Assembly (NCBI RefSeq): GCF_035083965.1
Contig: NC_089724.1
Coordinates: 21,418,474-21,482,473 of the forward strand
From: Branchiostoma lanceolatum
Taxonomy: Eukaryota; Chordata; Leptocardii; Amphioxiformes; Branchiostomatidae
Reading direction: 5' to 3'
Length of the DNA: 64,000 nucleotides
The position numbers and the translations under genes are program-made. How positions within the stretch are numbered: the stretch's first letter is position 1; every line of letters starts with the position of its first letter. Below are positions 12,108-24,167 of the stretch, piece after piece. The notes below the pieces were generated by a model. The model did not search any database. It was not told where the DNA came from and saw only the letters and a list, made by a program, of their open reading frames with translations.

Positions 12108-13034
12108 CCTACTTTAAAACATCACAGTATTGTGCGCTAATGACTTATGGAAGCGCCTTACCCAGATATTTGGTACTTTAGAGGTGAGGTTACGCACGCT
12201 GTATGATACCAGAGACGGCAAGCAAGATTGAAGAGTCATTGAGGAAAGGACAACAGTAGACTAGTGATCGTCACAAAAAAGTCAAGTAGATGCCATCTAT
12301 TGTCAGTACGCGAAACGCAGATCATCAACAACAGCCAGCTTAAATTTTATAGCACAAAATTCGTCACCAACGGGAGTGGAGGTGTGCCTCCTTCCTGCCT
12401 CCGGTGATAAGTAGTGAAGACCATCGTCGAACCGGAGATAATTTTTGGTGTTTTAAAGGGTGCGATCCCTGATTGACAGATTTGCAACCCCATACCATGG
12501 TGTCGTGTCCAACATTGGAGAAACTCAATGATCCAAATTATTGCTTTCTGAAGTTTAAAACTCCGTGGGGGATCACCGACGAAATAAAAGTATGATATAT
12601 TTGCCCCTAAAATGAATCTGTGGCGCCAGTAAGCTTTGATGACGTCAACTTGGTTATACGTTAGCATCCGTATATTAAAGACTGCTTCTAAAACTATGGT
12701 GTGAAGGAAATCTGTATTCAAAGTCATATTTGAAAAGGTGAACATATGAACCAACACAGTAACAGTCACGGCCGAATTGGTTTCTGATGGGAGCATGTCA
12801 CGACGTGGGGGTGTGCAGTACATGGGCACAACTGTATATTGGGAAATTACACCAGGCGAGCACAACGGCAACCAGAAAGCATCAACCCTTAGCTTTGCGT
12901 ATCAAGGGAAGGTGGAAAGATACAGATGATTATAAAAAGAAAAAGAAAGAAAGACAGAACAAAGAATTCCAATAAAACGAGAAACGAGAAAAAAACATGG
13001 AAAAGGCCAACCTATGGTAGATCGAAAAGAGGAA

Positions 13035-13035
13035 T

Positions 13036-13119
<84 letters not shown>

Positions 13120-13258
13120 ATAAATAGATAGATAGATAACTAGAAAGATAGATAGACAAATATAGATAGATAAATAGATAGATAGATAGATAGATAGGTG
13201 GATGGATTGGTAGGTAAAAAGATGGATGGATAGATGGATTGGTAGCTGAGTGGATAGG

Positions 13259-13309
<51 letters not shown>

Positions 13310-13525
13310 ATAGATAGATGGATAGATTAATAGAAAGATAGATAGATAGATAAGTACATGTATAGATAGATAAATAGATAGATAGATAGATAGGTAGATG
13401 GATTGGTAGATAAATAGATGGATGGATGGATAGATGGATTAATAGCTGAGTGGATAGGTAGATAGATATATAGATATATAGATAGACAGATAGACAGACA
13501 GATAGATAGATAGATAGATAGATTG
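13035..13525. repeat. Long (GATA)n microsatellite with GGAT interruptions
   Basis: Nearly 500 bases of GATA units, broken by TAAA, GGAT and GACA variants. A higher-order block (GGTAGATGGATTGGTAG... to AGCTGAGTGGATAGGTAG) occurs twice, about 190 bases apart, near 13197-13260 and 13392-13460. Reading frames such as IYLSIYLS arise only from the repeat. Confidence 0.97.
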
Positions 13526-14236
13526 TGATAACAGCAGGAAATGCGAAGAGACACAAATGTGTAAGTCCGTCATTGAGAATGGTCACTTATATAAACTACA
13601 GGTAGATGTCAACCTTGCTGACGTGTTACTCATCCGTTGCAACGTCACTAGTGCTTTCTGCAGTTCAAGTACCGTCACTGGCGCCAGCTAAGCAGGAATG
13701 ATTTTGCCCGTCGATTGAGTTGCCCCTTATCCCTGACTTTCCTTGTGTTTCTGTCTGCTTTATCAAAGATACCTTTCCCAGACATGAAAGCTGTGATGTT
13801 GCTTTGCATGTCTCTCCATTCCTAGTCATGGTGTTATAAAACCTTATACACGGTTTCTATTTTGGAATTATGTTTTCCCTCAAAATAACAATGAAAAAGC
13901 TAGTTCACGCATCTTTTTCAGACAAATCTGCCATTTCACATTACATTCGGCGGAATTTATTTTCTTCCTAGAAAACCAACAAACAGATTGATTTAGCAAC
14001 AGGACGAATCAAACTTATTTCATCTGTTGCATTTCGGTAGAGGCGGACGCGGTCTTCACGAATCCGAAACATCAACTACTTGTCTGCGATGACGCACGCG
14101 CACTTCCGTGCCCTCTCGACAGTTTTGAAACCCCCGGTCGCTGACTCCACGTGCGCAGGTGCGTAGGTTGCTCGATATGAGGTTGTAGTGGTCGACCTGG
14201 ACTCATTCTTTTCCTTCCGTCATTGTCCATCTCGTC

Positions 14237-14314
14237 TGACGTCTTCACCGACACAACCTCTACATAAGGCGCGCCGACTCCTCTCACTTACCTTAGCAGA
14301 GCAACACCAGCAGA
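14237..14314 (+). promoter_or_regulatory. Candidate core promoter of the vasotocin-like gene
   Basis: A CRE-like TGACGTC at 14237-14243 is followed by TACATAAGG at 14261-14269, a weak TATA variant, 46 bases before the start codon. Position and spacing fit a short 5' UTR. Pattern-based only. Confidence 0.35.
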
Positions 14315-17300
14315 ATGTGTCGGTTTGGGAAGGTGCTGTCCGTGGTGCTGATACTGGTGGTGGCGGCGGCCACCATAGGACGTTCCGCCGGCTGCTACAT
14401 CAGCAACTGCCCTCGGGGCGGGAAGAGAGCCGTAGAGAACAGGGCCGGGCCTGCAGCAAGAGAGGTGCGCTCGTTTCATTTGTTTGGTGTTTGCACGTTT
14501 GGATTGATTTGTCGACGGGTTAATCAATGGGGGTGAAAACTCCAGGCTATCTACATGGGGAGTAATAGTCACAGTTTACCTTTAGAAAGATGGAATGAAT
14601 GAAGGAACGAATGAAGGAATGAATGAATGAAATCATGGCTCTGCTACTGACCCATTCTTTACGCTAAGTCATCCTGGTAGTTGTCGGACGGCTCACGGCG
14701 CGTTCTGTGTTCGCTGTGTTGAAGACAGTTTGTAACGGGAGCAATGGCTTCATGGGCGCGCGGGTATTACCGAGAGAAAAAAGGATACAACACGGAATAC
14801 GTCGAAAAGACATAGAGAACATAGGGAAGACGAAAGAAAGAAGAAACTTTGGCTGGTGTGCGGCTCTGGTCCACTGGTGGCGCGGGCATCTATAGCATAA
14901 CGTGTCCGTCCCACTTCTGAAGGTGTATCTGGCCGTCCGCACACTCCTGTGATAGAGAGTGAATTTTGTGTCTATGAATTTAGCTAAAGCGGAGCTCAGT
15001 GCCTTGTACTGTGCTAATAGTTTAACGTCTAAACGCGAACGCAGAAATCAACACAGTTCCAATGATGAATCAAATATCGCAGGTTTGACGGGCAGGCGTT
15101 TTCATTAGATCATAAAGTCATACAAGAAGATACTACTTTTGAGAAAGTTGGATGTTCTGTATATTCAGCCTCTTACAATGGCTGACGTGTAAGGGTATGT
15201 GCTTGTGGTCACTTAGACTTATCAGAAAACATTAGAAAACCTTTTTGCTCCTTTGTAATGTTGTAGAAAAATGGATCTTTAGTTGCTGATTGCCTCTAAA
15301 CAGCATGTACTTTTTTACTTTTTGAAAACATGTAAAATCGTCATGTCAAAAAGTGCGTTCAGCGCAATTGTTGGTTGCATCTGAAAGTATTTTATGAATA
15401 GACGTTTTCTATCATCATATTTTTTGCAGCAAACGTTCATCTACTAAACGAAGGATAGCTTCTGCAAACCTACAATACAATTCTTAGCAGATTCGAAATT
15501 TTTGTTTACGTCGTCCAGACAGCAATCGTAGATTGCATTTTCTAAATGAATTAAACATACTCTATGCATGAACAGACACCCGAGCTTCCGTGGTTTTTAA
15601 TAACACGATCATCACCCATGCATGCGACAGGCCTGTTTCTATGACATCACCGATGATTACAGAACCGCCGTGCCCGTTCCCTTCAGACGTGTGAGACATT
15701 TCCCTCTGACAGCAGGAGAAGTGATTGAGAACTGGAACTGGTCAGGTGTGCAATGACGAGACACCTGCGTTCAACTCAGCTGTCCATCACATGTCAGGAA
15801 TCAAATTTCGTATTGTGATTCAAACTTTCAAACTACGTCTTTGTCTGAAAATCAATGATGATGACAATTATGGAAGAAATGAGACTATAGAAGCAAAATG
15901 ACGAGAGGTTAAGAAGGACAGTGTTCATGTTCTTGATAAAATAAAGGTCACCAGCTTGAAGCGGGTCGTGTTCATATGAATGCATATGGTAATTAACATT
16001 AATAGCTCTTCAATAATGAGCCAATTATGGTTCGGCATGAGGGAAGAAGCCTACACCGTACATAAGCAAGCGGTGGTTACCGGCACCCCATCCTTATTAC
16101 GTGGAAGTAAAAATGTCATCAGCGTTTCACTGAAACATGAATCGCTTTGATAACTGAGCTACATCGTGTTTACAAGAAAAATCGACGCCTTTGTCAACTG
16201 CTACAACTTTGACCATTGTTGCATTGTATCAATACGTTAACTTCTACAAGCCCCTAGGCGACACGTTCGTCAAAAAGATCCGATGATAAGAAGAATAAAA
16301 GACCATTCGGCTGTAACTGCTAATTACGTCACTGGCATTACTTTACGAAAAGTACAGACGCTTCGGCGCAGTACTTTAATATCTGAAAATATCAAACGTC
16401 GCCTCTTTGAGACCTGTTCTTATGTGAATGACGGCTGAATACCCTGGAGTGGAGGGTAGATTCCGTTTATATAAGCTGTGTATAAAACGCTGCACGAAAG
16501 ACAAGAAAGGTCGCGGGGTGAGCTAACACAAGCCGATCCATTATTGTTCTTCGCCGTTACATCTGACAGGATGATGACTGTTCGGACTCTTGAGGGTTTT
16601 AACACCTTGGCAGTGGAAACGTACTCTAACAGCCTCCTACGTACAAATCAATGTTCACTTCACATGCAGCCTGGGCAGGAGCGACAGCCTTATTTCTTGT
16701 CACCTATATTCTTCAGTTGAATGTTGTTTTTTTCACCCGTGAGCTGAAAAGATAATGGTGAAATGAGTTGATCATGGAAGAAACCTTGTTAACACTGAAG
16801 TGATTCTTTATCCAATCTAAATCACCTTTCATTGTAACCCATCTATTAGGCTCCTGTTCCCGGGCATTAAAAGCAGCATTGTTCGAAATTTGTGGCTCAC
16901 ACACTCATGTCAGTGTTGTTCTCTCTCCCCTCTCTGCGGTAATCATAGTGCCCTCGCTGCGGACCGTCGCTGTCGGGCCGGTGCATCGGGCCCACCACGT
17001 GCTGCAGCCCGCAGGCCGGCTGTACCCGCAGCCTGAGCGTGGCCCTGGAGTGCTCCATGGAGAACCTGGTGCCAGTGCCCTGCCGACTGAGCGGCCCCTC
17101 CTGTACCCTGCCCGGCCAACAGACGGGCACCTGTGTGGGGGAGGGGATGTGCTGCATGGATGGAGGTAGTCCATCAACCTCATGTTTACAACTGCAGATA
17201 TAACGGGTTTTCGTGTGCTTTTTTCAATTTTTGATGTATGTGCATGTTTCAACAGACGCTGTGATATTTAAGACAATTAGTTCCTTGATAAAAATCTAGT

Positions 17301-17761
17301 TCAGATAACCTGAATAGAGATACACCTGGTGTCTTTAAGGCCAACTATATATTAAACACTGGAGAAAATACAGCGGAGTGGATAACAGAGCATGGTCCTT
17401 CATGTAGCTTGTTTATGGTGCAGTTATGATTTCATTTCTCAAGGAAATATGTCTTACAAAAGTACAGTTGACGTTGCCCCGATCCATCCCGTGGATGGCC
17501 GTTCTTTTTATCACCAGTCTAAGAAACACATTGTTTAACATTCCCTTGATGTATCCGTCACAATAAAACCAGTTTTGTGATGTACATATACAGAAGTCGT
17601 ATTTTCCTCTCTTTTTCTCCCCAGAAAAATGCAGCCTGTCTCCACAATGCTCCGCGAGGAACGCTGAAGACGAGGAAGCAAGAAGGCAAGACCGGCGGTC
17701 CGCCCCGCCCCACTGGCTTCTATCCGGGAACACCCCTCCGGACGTCCCGAAGTGGTGGTGA
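14315..17761 (+). CDS. Vasotocin/oxytocin-family precursor with [Ser4]-vasotocin and complete neurophysin
   Basis: Three exons: 14315-14464 (phase 0), 16949-17165 (phase 1) and 17625-17761, giving about 167 residues. Exon 1 encodes a signal peptide (VLSVVLILVVAAATIG) and then CYISNCPRG-GKR, a disulfide-ringed nonapeptide with Gly for amidation and a dibasic site. Arg8 makes it vasopressin-like, while Ser4 is the residue of fish isotocin. Exon 2 opens CPRCGPSLSGRCIGPTTCCS and carries twelve neurophysin cysteines; exon 3 gives the last two (EKCSLSPQC), for the standard fourteen. About 37 residues follow and end WW, a copeptin-like position with no family signature that I can see. Same strand as the GnRH-like gene and the neurophysin fragment at 1-83, so a local duplicate of the latter is likely. 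AATAAA at 18840 is the first plausible poly(A) signal. Confidence 0.93.
14465..16948. other. Intron 1 of the vasotocin-like gene
   Basis: Bounded by GAG|GTGCGC and ATCATAG|TGC, phase 0. A short degenerate GAATGAAT run lies at 14590-14632. No other exon or RNA gene seen. Confidence 0.7.
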
Positions 17762-17815
17762 CGGACCGCTGGCGACCGCCTTGCGTGGGTCTATATCTAC
17801 ATGAAACGGTTCTCT

Positions 17816-18184
17816 CACTAGACTGTGCCAACTTGCGCTAGAAAATTGCACCAACTTTGCGAATTTGTGCCAATTTTCCCGTGCGGTCACACTGACGTGC
17901 CGGCATTTGCACATGAAGCCCAGATGAGCCAAACAAAATGCCCGCGCCCGGAATGCCACATTCTAAATTTCCATACAGGATAACTTTATTGGAAATCGCA
18001 GCGTTCCACTGAATTAAAAAACAATGTACATTGATAACAAATTCATCGAAAATACATTTGCAGTTATAAAAGATGTCCACCGCTTTGCGCCATTTTGCCA
18101 TTGAACTTTGTTTTTAATTCGCAATTTCAGGCGCCAAATTGCGCCGATTGGCGAATTCATAGCGCAATTTGGCGCAGTCTAGTG
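17816..18184. mobile_element. MITE-like element in the 3' region of the vasotocin-like gene
   Basis: The termini CACTAGACTGTGCCAA and TTGGCGCAGTCTAGTG are inverted with one mismatch. Subterminal GCGCCAAATTGCGCC-type repeats fill the right side. No coding capacity; lies between the stop codon (17761) and the AATAAA at 18840. Confidence 0.75.
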
Positions 18185-18839
18185 GGATACCAACTTAAGA
18201 AGCGAGGGGTTATTCCATTCGGAGGGGTGAAACTGAAAAGGCTCAATCTATCAGATCAATTGTTATGGTAAATATGAAACAAGGGGAAAGATGGCGACTG
18301 AAAGATTGTACTTGGTGGAACAAAACAATAGAAATGAGAGTAGTCTATCTATGTCAAATAGGAAAGGTGGAACGGGTCTACGCAATAGTGAAGGCGGATG
18401 GAAATATGAATTTTCAGGGCACCCCTTCTAGATATTCGTGAATGGAATAATCCTTCCGTTCAAGTCACATAAGAAAGGGTTAACTATCGTAGTTTTTCGT
18501 GGAACAATAAACCCAGATTTTCAAATCGCACAAGGAAGGTTTTAGCGGAACCTCACTGAATGTATACCTGTGGTACAGGTGGCGGATTTTGCTATAAACT
18601 GCTTTTTATTGGCTGAAGCCTTTCTTTAGTTTTAGCCTTCTTTACATTTCCAGAAAAGCAATAGAGCAACCTTTAACGGTTCGGTGGTCAGAAGAAATCG
18701 TCCACGTCGCAACAGTCTGAAAGACGACTGGTTTGTCCGGTCAGTACAGCGTGTATTGTAATATTGACTCTGTACAGGATCAGTTGATAACGGAATACTC
18801 CGAAGTTATGATGCTTCCGGAAGACTGCTTTCTAGACTA

Positions 18840-18845
18840 AATAAA
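18840..18845 (+). terminator. Poly(A) signal, probably of the vasotocin-like gene
   Basis: AATAAA followed by GGACATTGAAG. It is the first canonical signal after the stop at 17761, implying a 3' UTR of about 1.1 kb that includes the MITE. Confidence 0.4.
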
Positions 18846-19587
18846 GGACATTGAAGAGAGAAAAAATTCGTGTCTTTTTCTATGTTGCAATTTTAATGGG
18901 TAACAGAACATAGGTAACGAATTAAAGAGCCTCTATTCTGAGACGCCTGGCGGACGTAACTTGGCAGGCCACACAGGATAAAGGCATCATAGTGTAAGGA
19001 GATTGACGGGTACGGATCGTGACTTTCGGCAAGACATTCTGCCACATATCGAGACAGCGTAGAAGGTTGAAGTCGTCTGGGATTCGTGACTTAAGCTTGT
19101 TTTCAGCCGACACGTACTACAGACGATCATGCGATATGTCTTGGGGCCTGCAAACTCTAAAGTCATAATCTCACATGATATAATATGATAAGATATGATA
19201 TGATGTCTCGACTTGAGTGACTTGCAACAGATGAGCAACAGACAAGACCCTGCTTGGACTTGGACTCACATGGTTTAAGTTAAGACGTGAATTTTATTGC
19301 AACCTATAGCTAGGGGCACGGCCATTTCGTCACTAACTTACAGATGATTGCGGTTGTGAGATTTGTACTAGTATGATTGCATGTCAATGTCCTAAGATAT
19401 CTCCGCTTTCCGATATAGCCCACCGTTAAAGTATGACACAATTCAACGTTAAACTATAATCAGACTTCTAGACATTTTTGTATCAATGGTTTCAAGAATT
19501 CTCTCCCTACAATTCAACATATCTGCAAAATTAATCCCCAGCGGTAACTCATAGATAGACAAGCCACAGGTAAATCCATAATTGTAA

Positions 19588-22500
19588 TCATCCATTGATA
19601 TCATTTTTGGGTTTAGCCTTCTTCTTTTTCATCGATGGCTTAACACAGGGTTTGGTGACTAGTTTAATGATCCCCTGTGAGTAAAGCTCCGCTAGTTTGA
19701 AGAACTCCTGGTCCATGCGGTGCCAGGGGTTCGTCCTACCGGCGTCCGCCACGGTGGCCTGTGCCGGGGCGTGGTACCGCAGGCGCCGCCCGACCCGGTC
19801 TTTGTTGAACGGCCAGAATCCGTAAACTATGACCTCATCACAGAAGGACAGGGCTGCACTGATCACGTAGAATCCTATATAATGAGAAGTGAGAGTTGTG
19901 TATTGTCAGGTCTACTACGGGAGACACGATTTTACAAGACTTATAAGCTCAAAAACTACTTTACCGCGTATAAACGGATTTCATGTATTCGGAAACTCTG
20001 ACATGTACATGTAGGCTGATGGACACGACACAAATTGAACTCACAAATAACAGTTACATGGTAAAACGACAACTACGTCTTTGTTGAAAAGTAAAAGGGC
20101 AATTATTCCATCACACGTCCACACTTCGCGCCAAACCCCATCCGCTACAAGCAAACAATTGCTTTACATCACGTCTGTCAGGCATGCTCCATTATTCAAT
20201 ACCAGGAGAAGGACTCAGCTGTGCGAGGTTCAGTCGACATAATGGGACTCCAGCCTGTACTGAACACGTCACTACGCCCACGTGCGTTTAACCGTGTCAA
20301 TCATGTTTAGTTGTTGATATGGGAATTCTATAGAGGAAAGAATACAACGAGCGCACCGCTGAAAAAGAATTGCTTGGGACAATGAACCAGCACTGAAGCA
20401 GCCCAAGAGAGGTGCATGTTAAAACACTAACTTGTTAATCAAAAACATGTTTGATCTACGTCAATGGCTGCTTTGATAACTTTCTCTTTGCTCTTAAATA
20501 CAAAATTAATTGATAATAGTCAGAAAATCGTAGTTACTTTTCATCAAGTTTGAGGGGCGCGGGCACAATTAGGATTAATATTGTCTTTAGAGTCGTTATA
20601 ACTTCTTAAAGATGTCAGTTATGTAACCAAGTTCCTTGATGTAACACACCCCATTTTTCTTTTTAGATTGCACGTCATGGTTCGTCTAAAGAACGGTCCG
20701 TTAACCTTGATACCAGAATCTTATTTAAAACAGAAAACACAGAAGTAACACTAATCAGGACACACAGAGCGCGTTCATTAATCAATATTCAAACATAAAT
20801 TACTCCCAAAGAATGGTATCAGGACGACTGCATGAACTCCTCTGTGGCATTTATAAACTATTGTATAAAACATCAAACACACTACTCATGTTCATAAAGA
20901 CTCCCTTAAACGCCAAGATATTTATGCGCAACCCACCTGAACTTAAGCTCCTGGTTTGAAGTCCCCTTGATGTCCAAAAGTCATACATGAGATGTCGGTG
21001 CCACGGATTGTTAAAAACAACCTAGAACAGAGGAACGAAGTCTGTATGTGAACACTCGTAACCAACAAGTTATAGCTTGGGTGATTTATTACGTTTCAAT
21101 AAGAATATAATTATTTGATTTTTTGGCACACATTACGTGTACTTTATTTCCTTTTACAGCGGAGCCTCGCCCACGGCCCATACAATATACCTTGGGGTGG
21201 CTCTACTACACCGGGCTGAGGATTCCACTTTTGTAGGTGTGGTATCTAAACAGCTATCAGCCAATCAGAGAATCGACTGATTGGCTGACAGCTGGTGAGA
21301 GGCCGCACAAAAGTGGAAACCTCAGCCCGGTTTAGCAGAGCCACCCCAAGGTATATTGTATACGCCGTGGGCAAGGCTCTGCATAGAGGAATGCAGTAGA
21401 GTAGACCACACAAAGGCCTGGTATAGAAGTTTAAAGAAAACAAGGAGTGAGCGAACTTTTTCAGTTTATATCATTTACAAACTTTCTAGAAACGTTCTAT
21501 CGACGTGGATGTCTTGCCTTGTTGCTAATTTCCTTTGCTTTGATAACTTCCTGCATCTTGACGACTCTGTGCTGATGCCCCCCGGGGACCATGAAGGGGA
21601 AGGCCAGGAGCGTGCTCTCCCCAAACTTCCCGGTGCGGAAGATGCTCTGATACTTCTGTAACCAGTTCCTGCTGAGGTTGTGTATCTTCCTGAAACTGAA
21701 AAAGGAATAACGTCTACTCAACAAAGGTCACCAACGTCATGTCAAAAATTTCTCTCCTAAGAAATTCAAAAAAAGTTGGTTTTTTTATAGTGAATTTGAT
21801 AATACGTACTATACAAGCACAAGTCTAGTAGCAATTGATTCACAAATTTATTCACATCAAAGCCCATAACACAAATATGATGTAAAGAGAGTGACTTGAG
21901 CCCAGGGCCCCGTGATGTTTCTTGTCAGTGAGAACCGTTATGAATGGGCATGTTACTGATACTGTCCTTACTTCCTGTCGATGATCGCAGCGTTACAGGC
22001 CAACAGGTGCGTCCTGATCCCTATATCCTTAACGTACGGCCGACTCACACGGGGGAAGTTAAACCTGGACAAAATATGGGATTTTAGAAAAGGGCAAAGG
22101 AAAAACATTTGTGACGGCTGGCGGTTAGAAAAATTGAGAAGGGAGGAAAATGGGCTCAAGTATGGGCCGATGGTGCCATATTACTAGAGGTACTTATTTG
22201 TATACATACTTTACGCATGAAGAAATGAATATGTATTCGCCAGAAATATTTGAAATACGGGGAGCAAAAAATACGAAGCGAATGTACACTAGTCTACGCG
22301 CTACAAAAAATACGTTGAAATGTGGGTCTACAGTTCAACACACATGAAGACATGTCACCCTGTCCCTGGTGCTGAAATGGCATCAGGACCACTGTTGAAA
22401 CTTCGAGCTGCCTGTGACTGTGACAAACTGGTGCAATTTCTCCGGGCATTCTTTTTTCTTAGTCAAATTTTCTGAAACATCTTCTCTCAAAACCATTATT

Positions 22501-24167
22501 AAGATTTTCGTTCTCTCATTTCCTTGTATTCCTAAAGCTTTTAGTATCAAATACGTATTTTGGAAACACGGAAACTTATCTACTTGCCTTATGACGAAAT
22601 CCGACTTATCGATTTCTTTTCCACATCCGCCACCCTTCAACATCCCGCTATTTCCGACGATGCTGCACTTCATATGGTACTCTTCGTCAAATGGCACATC
22701 CTGTATAGTCAAAATACAGAAAGGAAACGCAAAGTGTTTTTTTTGCATTCTAAATACATTTGGCTGCCCTTGTGCTGCAGTTTACCATTCATTTTGAGAA
22801 ATATTTAGTTTATACTTTATGTGCATTATTGAGAGGACATGTGCTTTTTTCTAATCGAAATAACCCTTCCCAGTGCCCATGTAATGGAACAGCCCCGGGC
22901 CCAGTCCCGTTACCTGTGGTTGGTTTTTCCAGATTTGTTCGGATATGTAGAAGCTTTCGTTAGGCGCCTTGGCGTACTTGATCCAGGAGTTGGGCGGCGT
23001 GTTCCGCCTCGTCAGCACCATCAGCTGTCTGGTGTCGGTTTTCTCCTCAAGCTGTCGTCTGAGATGACGACAAAATGAATCGAAAAATTAATGAAAAAAA
23101 TTGCAATCTAATGTAAGATAGATGTTATTTGGGTATTTGCGTGAACTACAGGTAACACTGAAAATGAACTTGTAAACATTGTCGTCTTTAAGAAATGTGT
23201 ACCTGAATCTTGCCGCTCGCTTTTTGTTAAACCGCCATGTTTTAGACTCCAGGGTGTTGAAGAAGTTGAGAAGGTCCTCTGGTGTTTCCACAACTGTGTG
23301 ATTGGTCTGGAATACACTGCCGTTCCGAAAGATGGCGCTTGGACCAACATTTGCGCTGGGAGCTTCAGCTGCTTGGAAACGCTGCGTTCTGTGGTAATCA
23401 AAATTTGACATTTTGAAAGCTTTCTTGGACCAAATTTCCCGAACACTTCCCACATCAAAGTGCAATTCTTGACGGTCTTGAAATGTTCTCTAATGGGCGA
23501 GATTTTTTCTTTGGGATGGGACTTTTGGAGTACCTTTAAGATTGCTATCCTATTAGATCCCTTACTCTTTGCATATAATGTATTTCGCCCTATACAAGAT
23601 CTCCCGAAGTATTCCAAGAAAATGTGAAAGAACAAAAATAAAGAATCCATTGTTTGTTATACCATGTTCTATTGGTTTAGTCGATTTGAAACTTTCCTGA
23701 CCACTTTGATTCCATAATGAATGCAACTTTTCCCCAACGTTTGTTTTTTCGCGCGCTCGCATTAAATTTGCATTGCCAAGAGGATGTCATCCACATCATC
23801 GACTCAGTTTGGCCTTACAACGAAAAGTTTGGTCTGCTGTACTTATCTATGTTTCATACATATATTTTTCGGGGAAACCTCCCTAGCCTTACAGTACAGG
23901 AAATGTATATAAGGTGGCAGGGCACAGACATTGACGCTGCTATGATAGACCTGATCATGACTGTGTTGTTTTGGGAGGGATTGAGGCTACTCACGAGCTG
24001 ATGTTCTCTCCTGTCGTCAGAGTGGCCGGCTCCCCGCCCTGCGGCATCGACAGTGTGCGGTAAGACCGGGCCTCATCCTGCCACACCTGCATCACCAGCA
24101 GGGGCACGCACACCAAGTACACCGACAACAGCAGGCACTCGTTTCGCCTCAACCGGACAGGCAACAT
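19588..24167 (-). CDS. ST8Sia-type (alpha-2,8) sialyltransferase
   Basis: Eight exons on the minus strand: 24167-23995, 23388-23203, 23058-22914, 22700-22588, 22064-21972, 21695-21518, 21021-20937, 19874-19588; 419 residues with consistent phases. The N-terminus has a short cytoplasmic part and a membrane anchor (CLLLSVYLVCVPLLVMQVW), as in Golgi type II glycosyltransferases. Sialylmotif L is CSIVGNSGMLKGGGCGKEID, continuing KSDFVIR. Motif S includes SAALSFCDEVIVYGFWPF, and motif VS is HRMDQE (H-x4-E). These motifs bind CMP-sialic acid and the acceptor glycan; the wording of L and S (GCG.EID, YGFWPF) is typical of ST8Sia. NGS and NHT sequons lie in the stem. The lysine-rich C-tail (KKKKAKPKND) is unusual. 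Introns 4 and 6 begin with GC. TTTATT at 19293 gives AATAAA on the coding strand. Subfamily and linkage cannot be set from this. Confidence 0.9.
21159..21382. mobile_element. Palindromic MITE in a sialyltransferase intron
   Basis: The left arm GCGGAGCCTCGCCCACGG, CAATATACCTTGGGGTGGCT and CCACTTTTGT is mirrored by ACAAAAGTGG, AGCCACCCCAAGGTATATTG and CCGTGGGCAAGGCTCTGC. The whole is about 224 bp with a centre near 21265 (ATCAGCCAATCAG / CTGATTGGCTGA). Non-coding. Confidence 0.88.

Larger units (their letters stand above)
10928..14230. other. 3' flank of the GnRH-like gene and intergenic repeats
   Basis: No coding exon recognised. The first AATAAA is at 11921-11926, so the transcript may run through the fold-back at 11162-11630. 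Beyond it are a 34-bp palindrome (12074-12107) and a long GATA array (13035-13525). The open frame 12347-12871 on the minus strand shows no family signature. Confidence 0.45.

Noticed and set aside
12347-12871. 174-codon open frame on the minus strand
   Set aside because: No recognisable motif, no exon-like borders, and it lies in repeat-rich intergenic DNA.
12902-13586. Long frames reading [12 protein letters not shown]
   Set aside because: They are translations of the GATA microsatellite.
22150-22347. Short plus-strand frames within the sialyltransferase gene
   Set aside because: They overlap introns of the minus-strand gene and show no coding signature.
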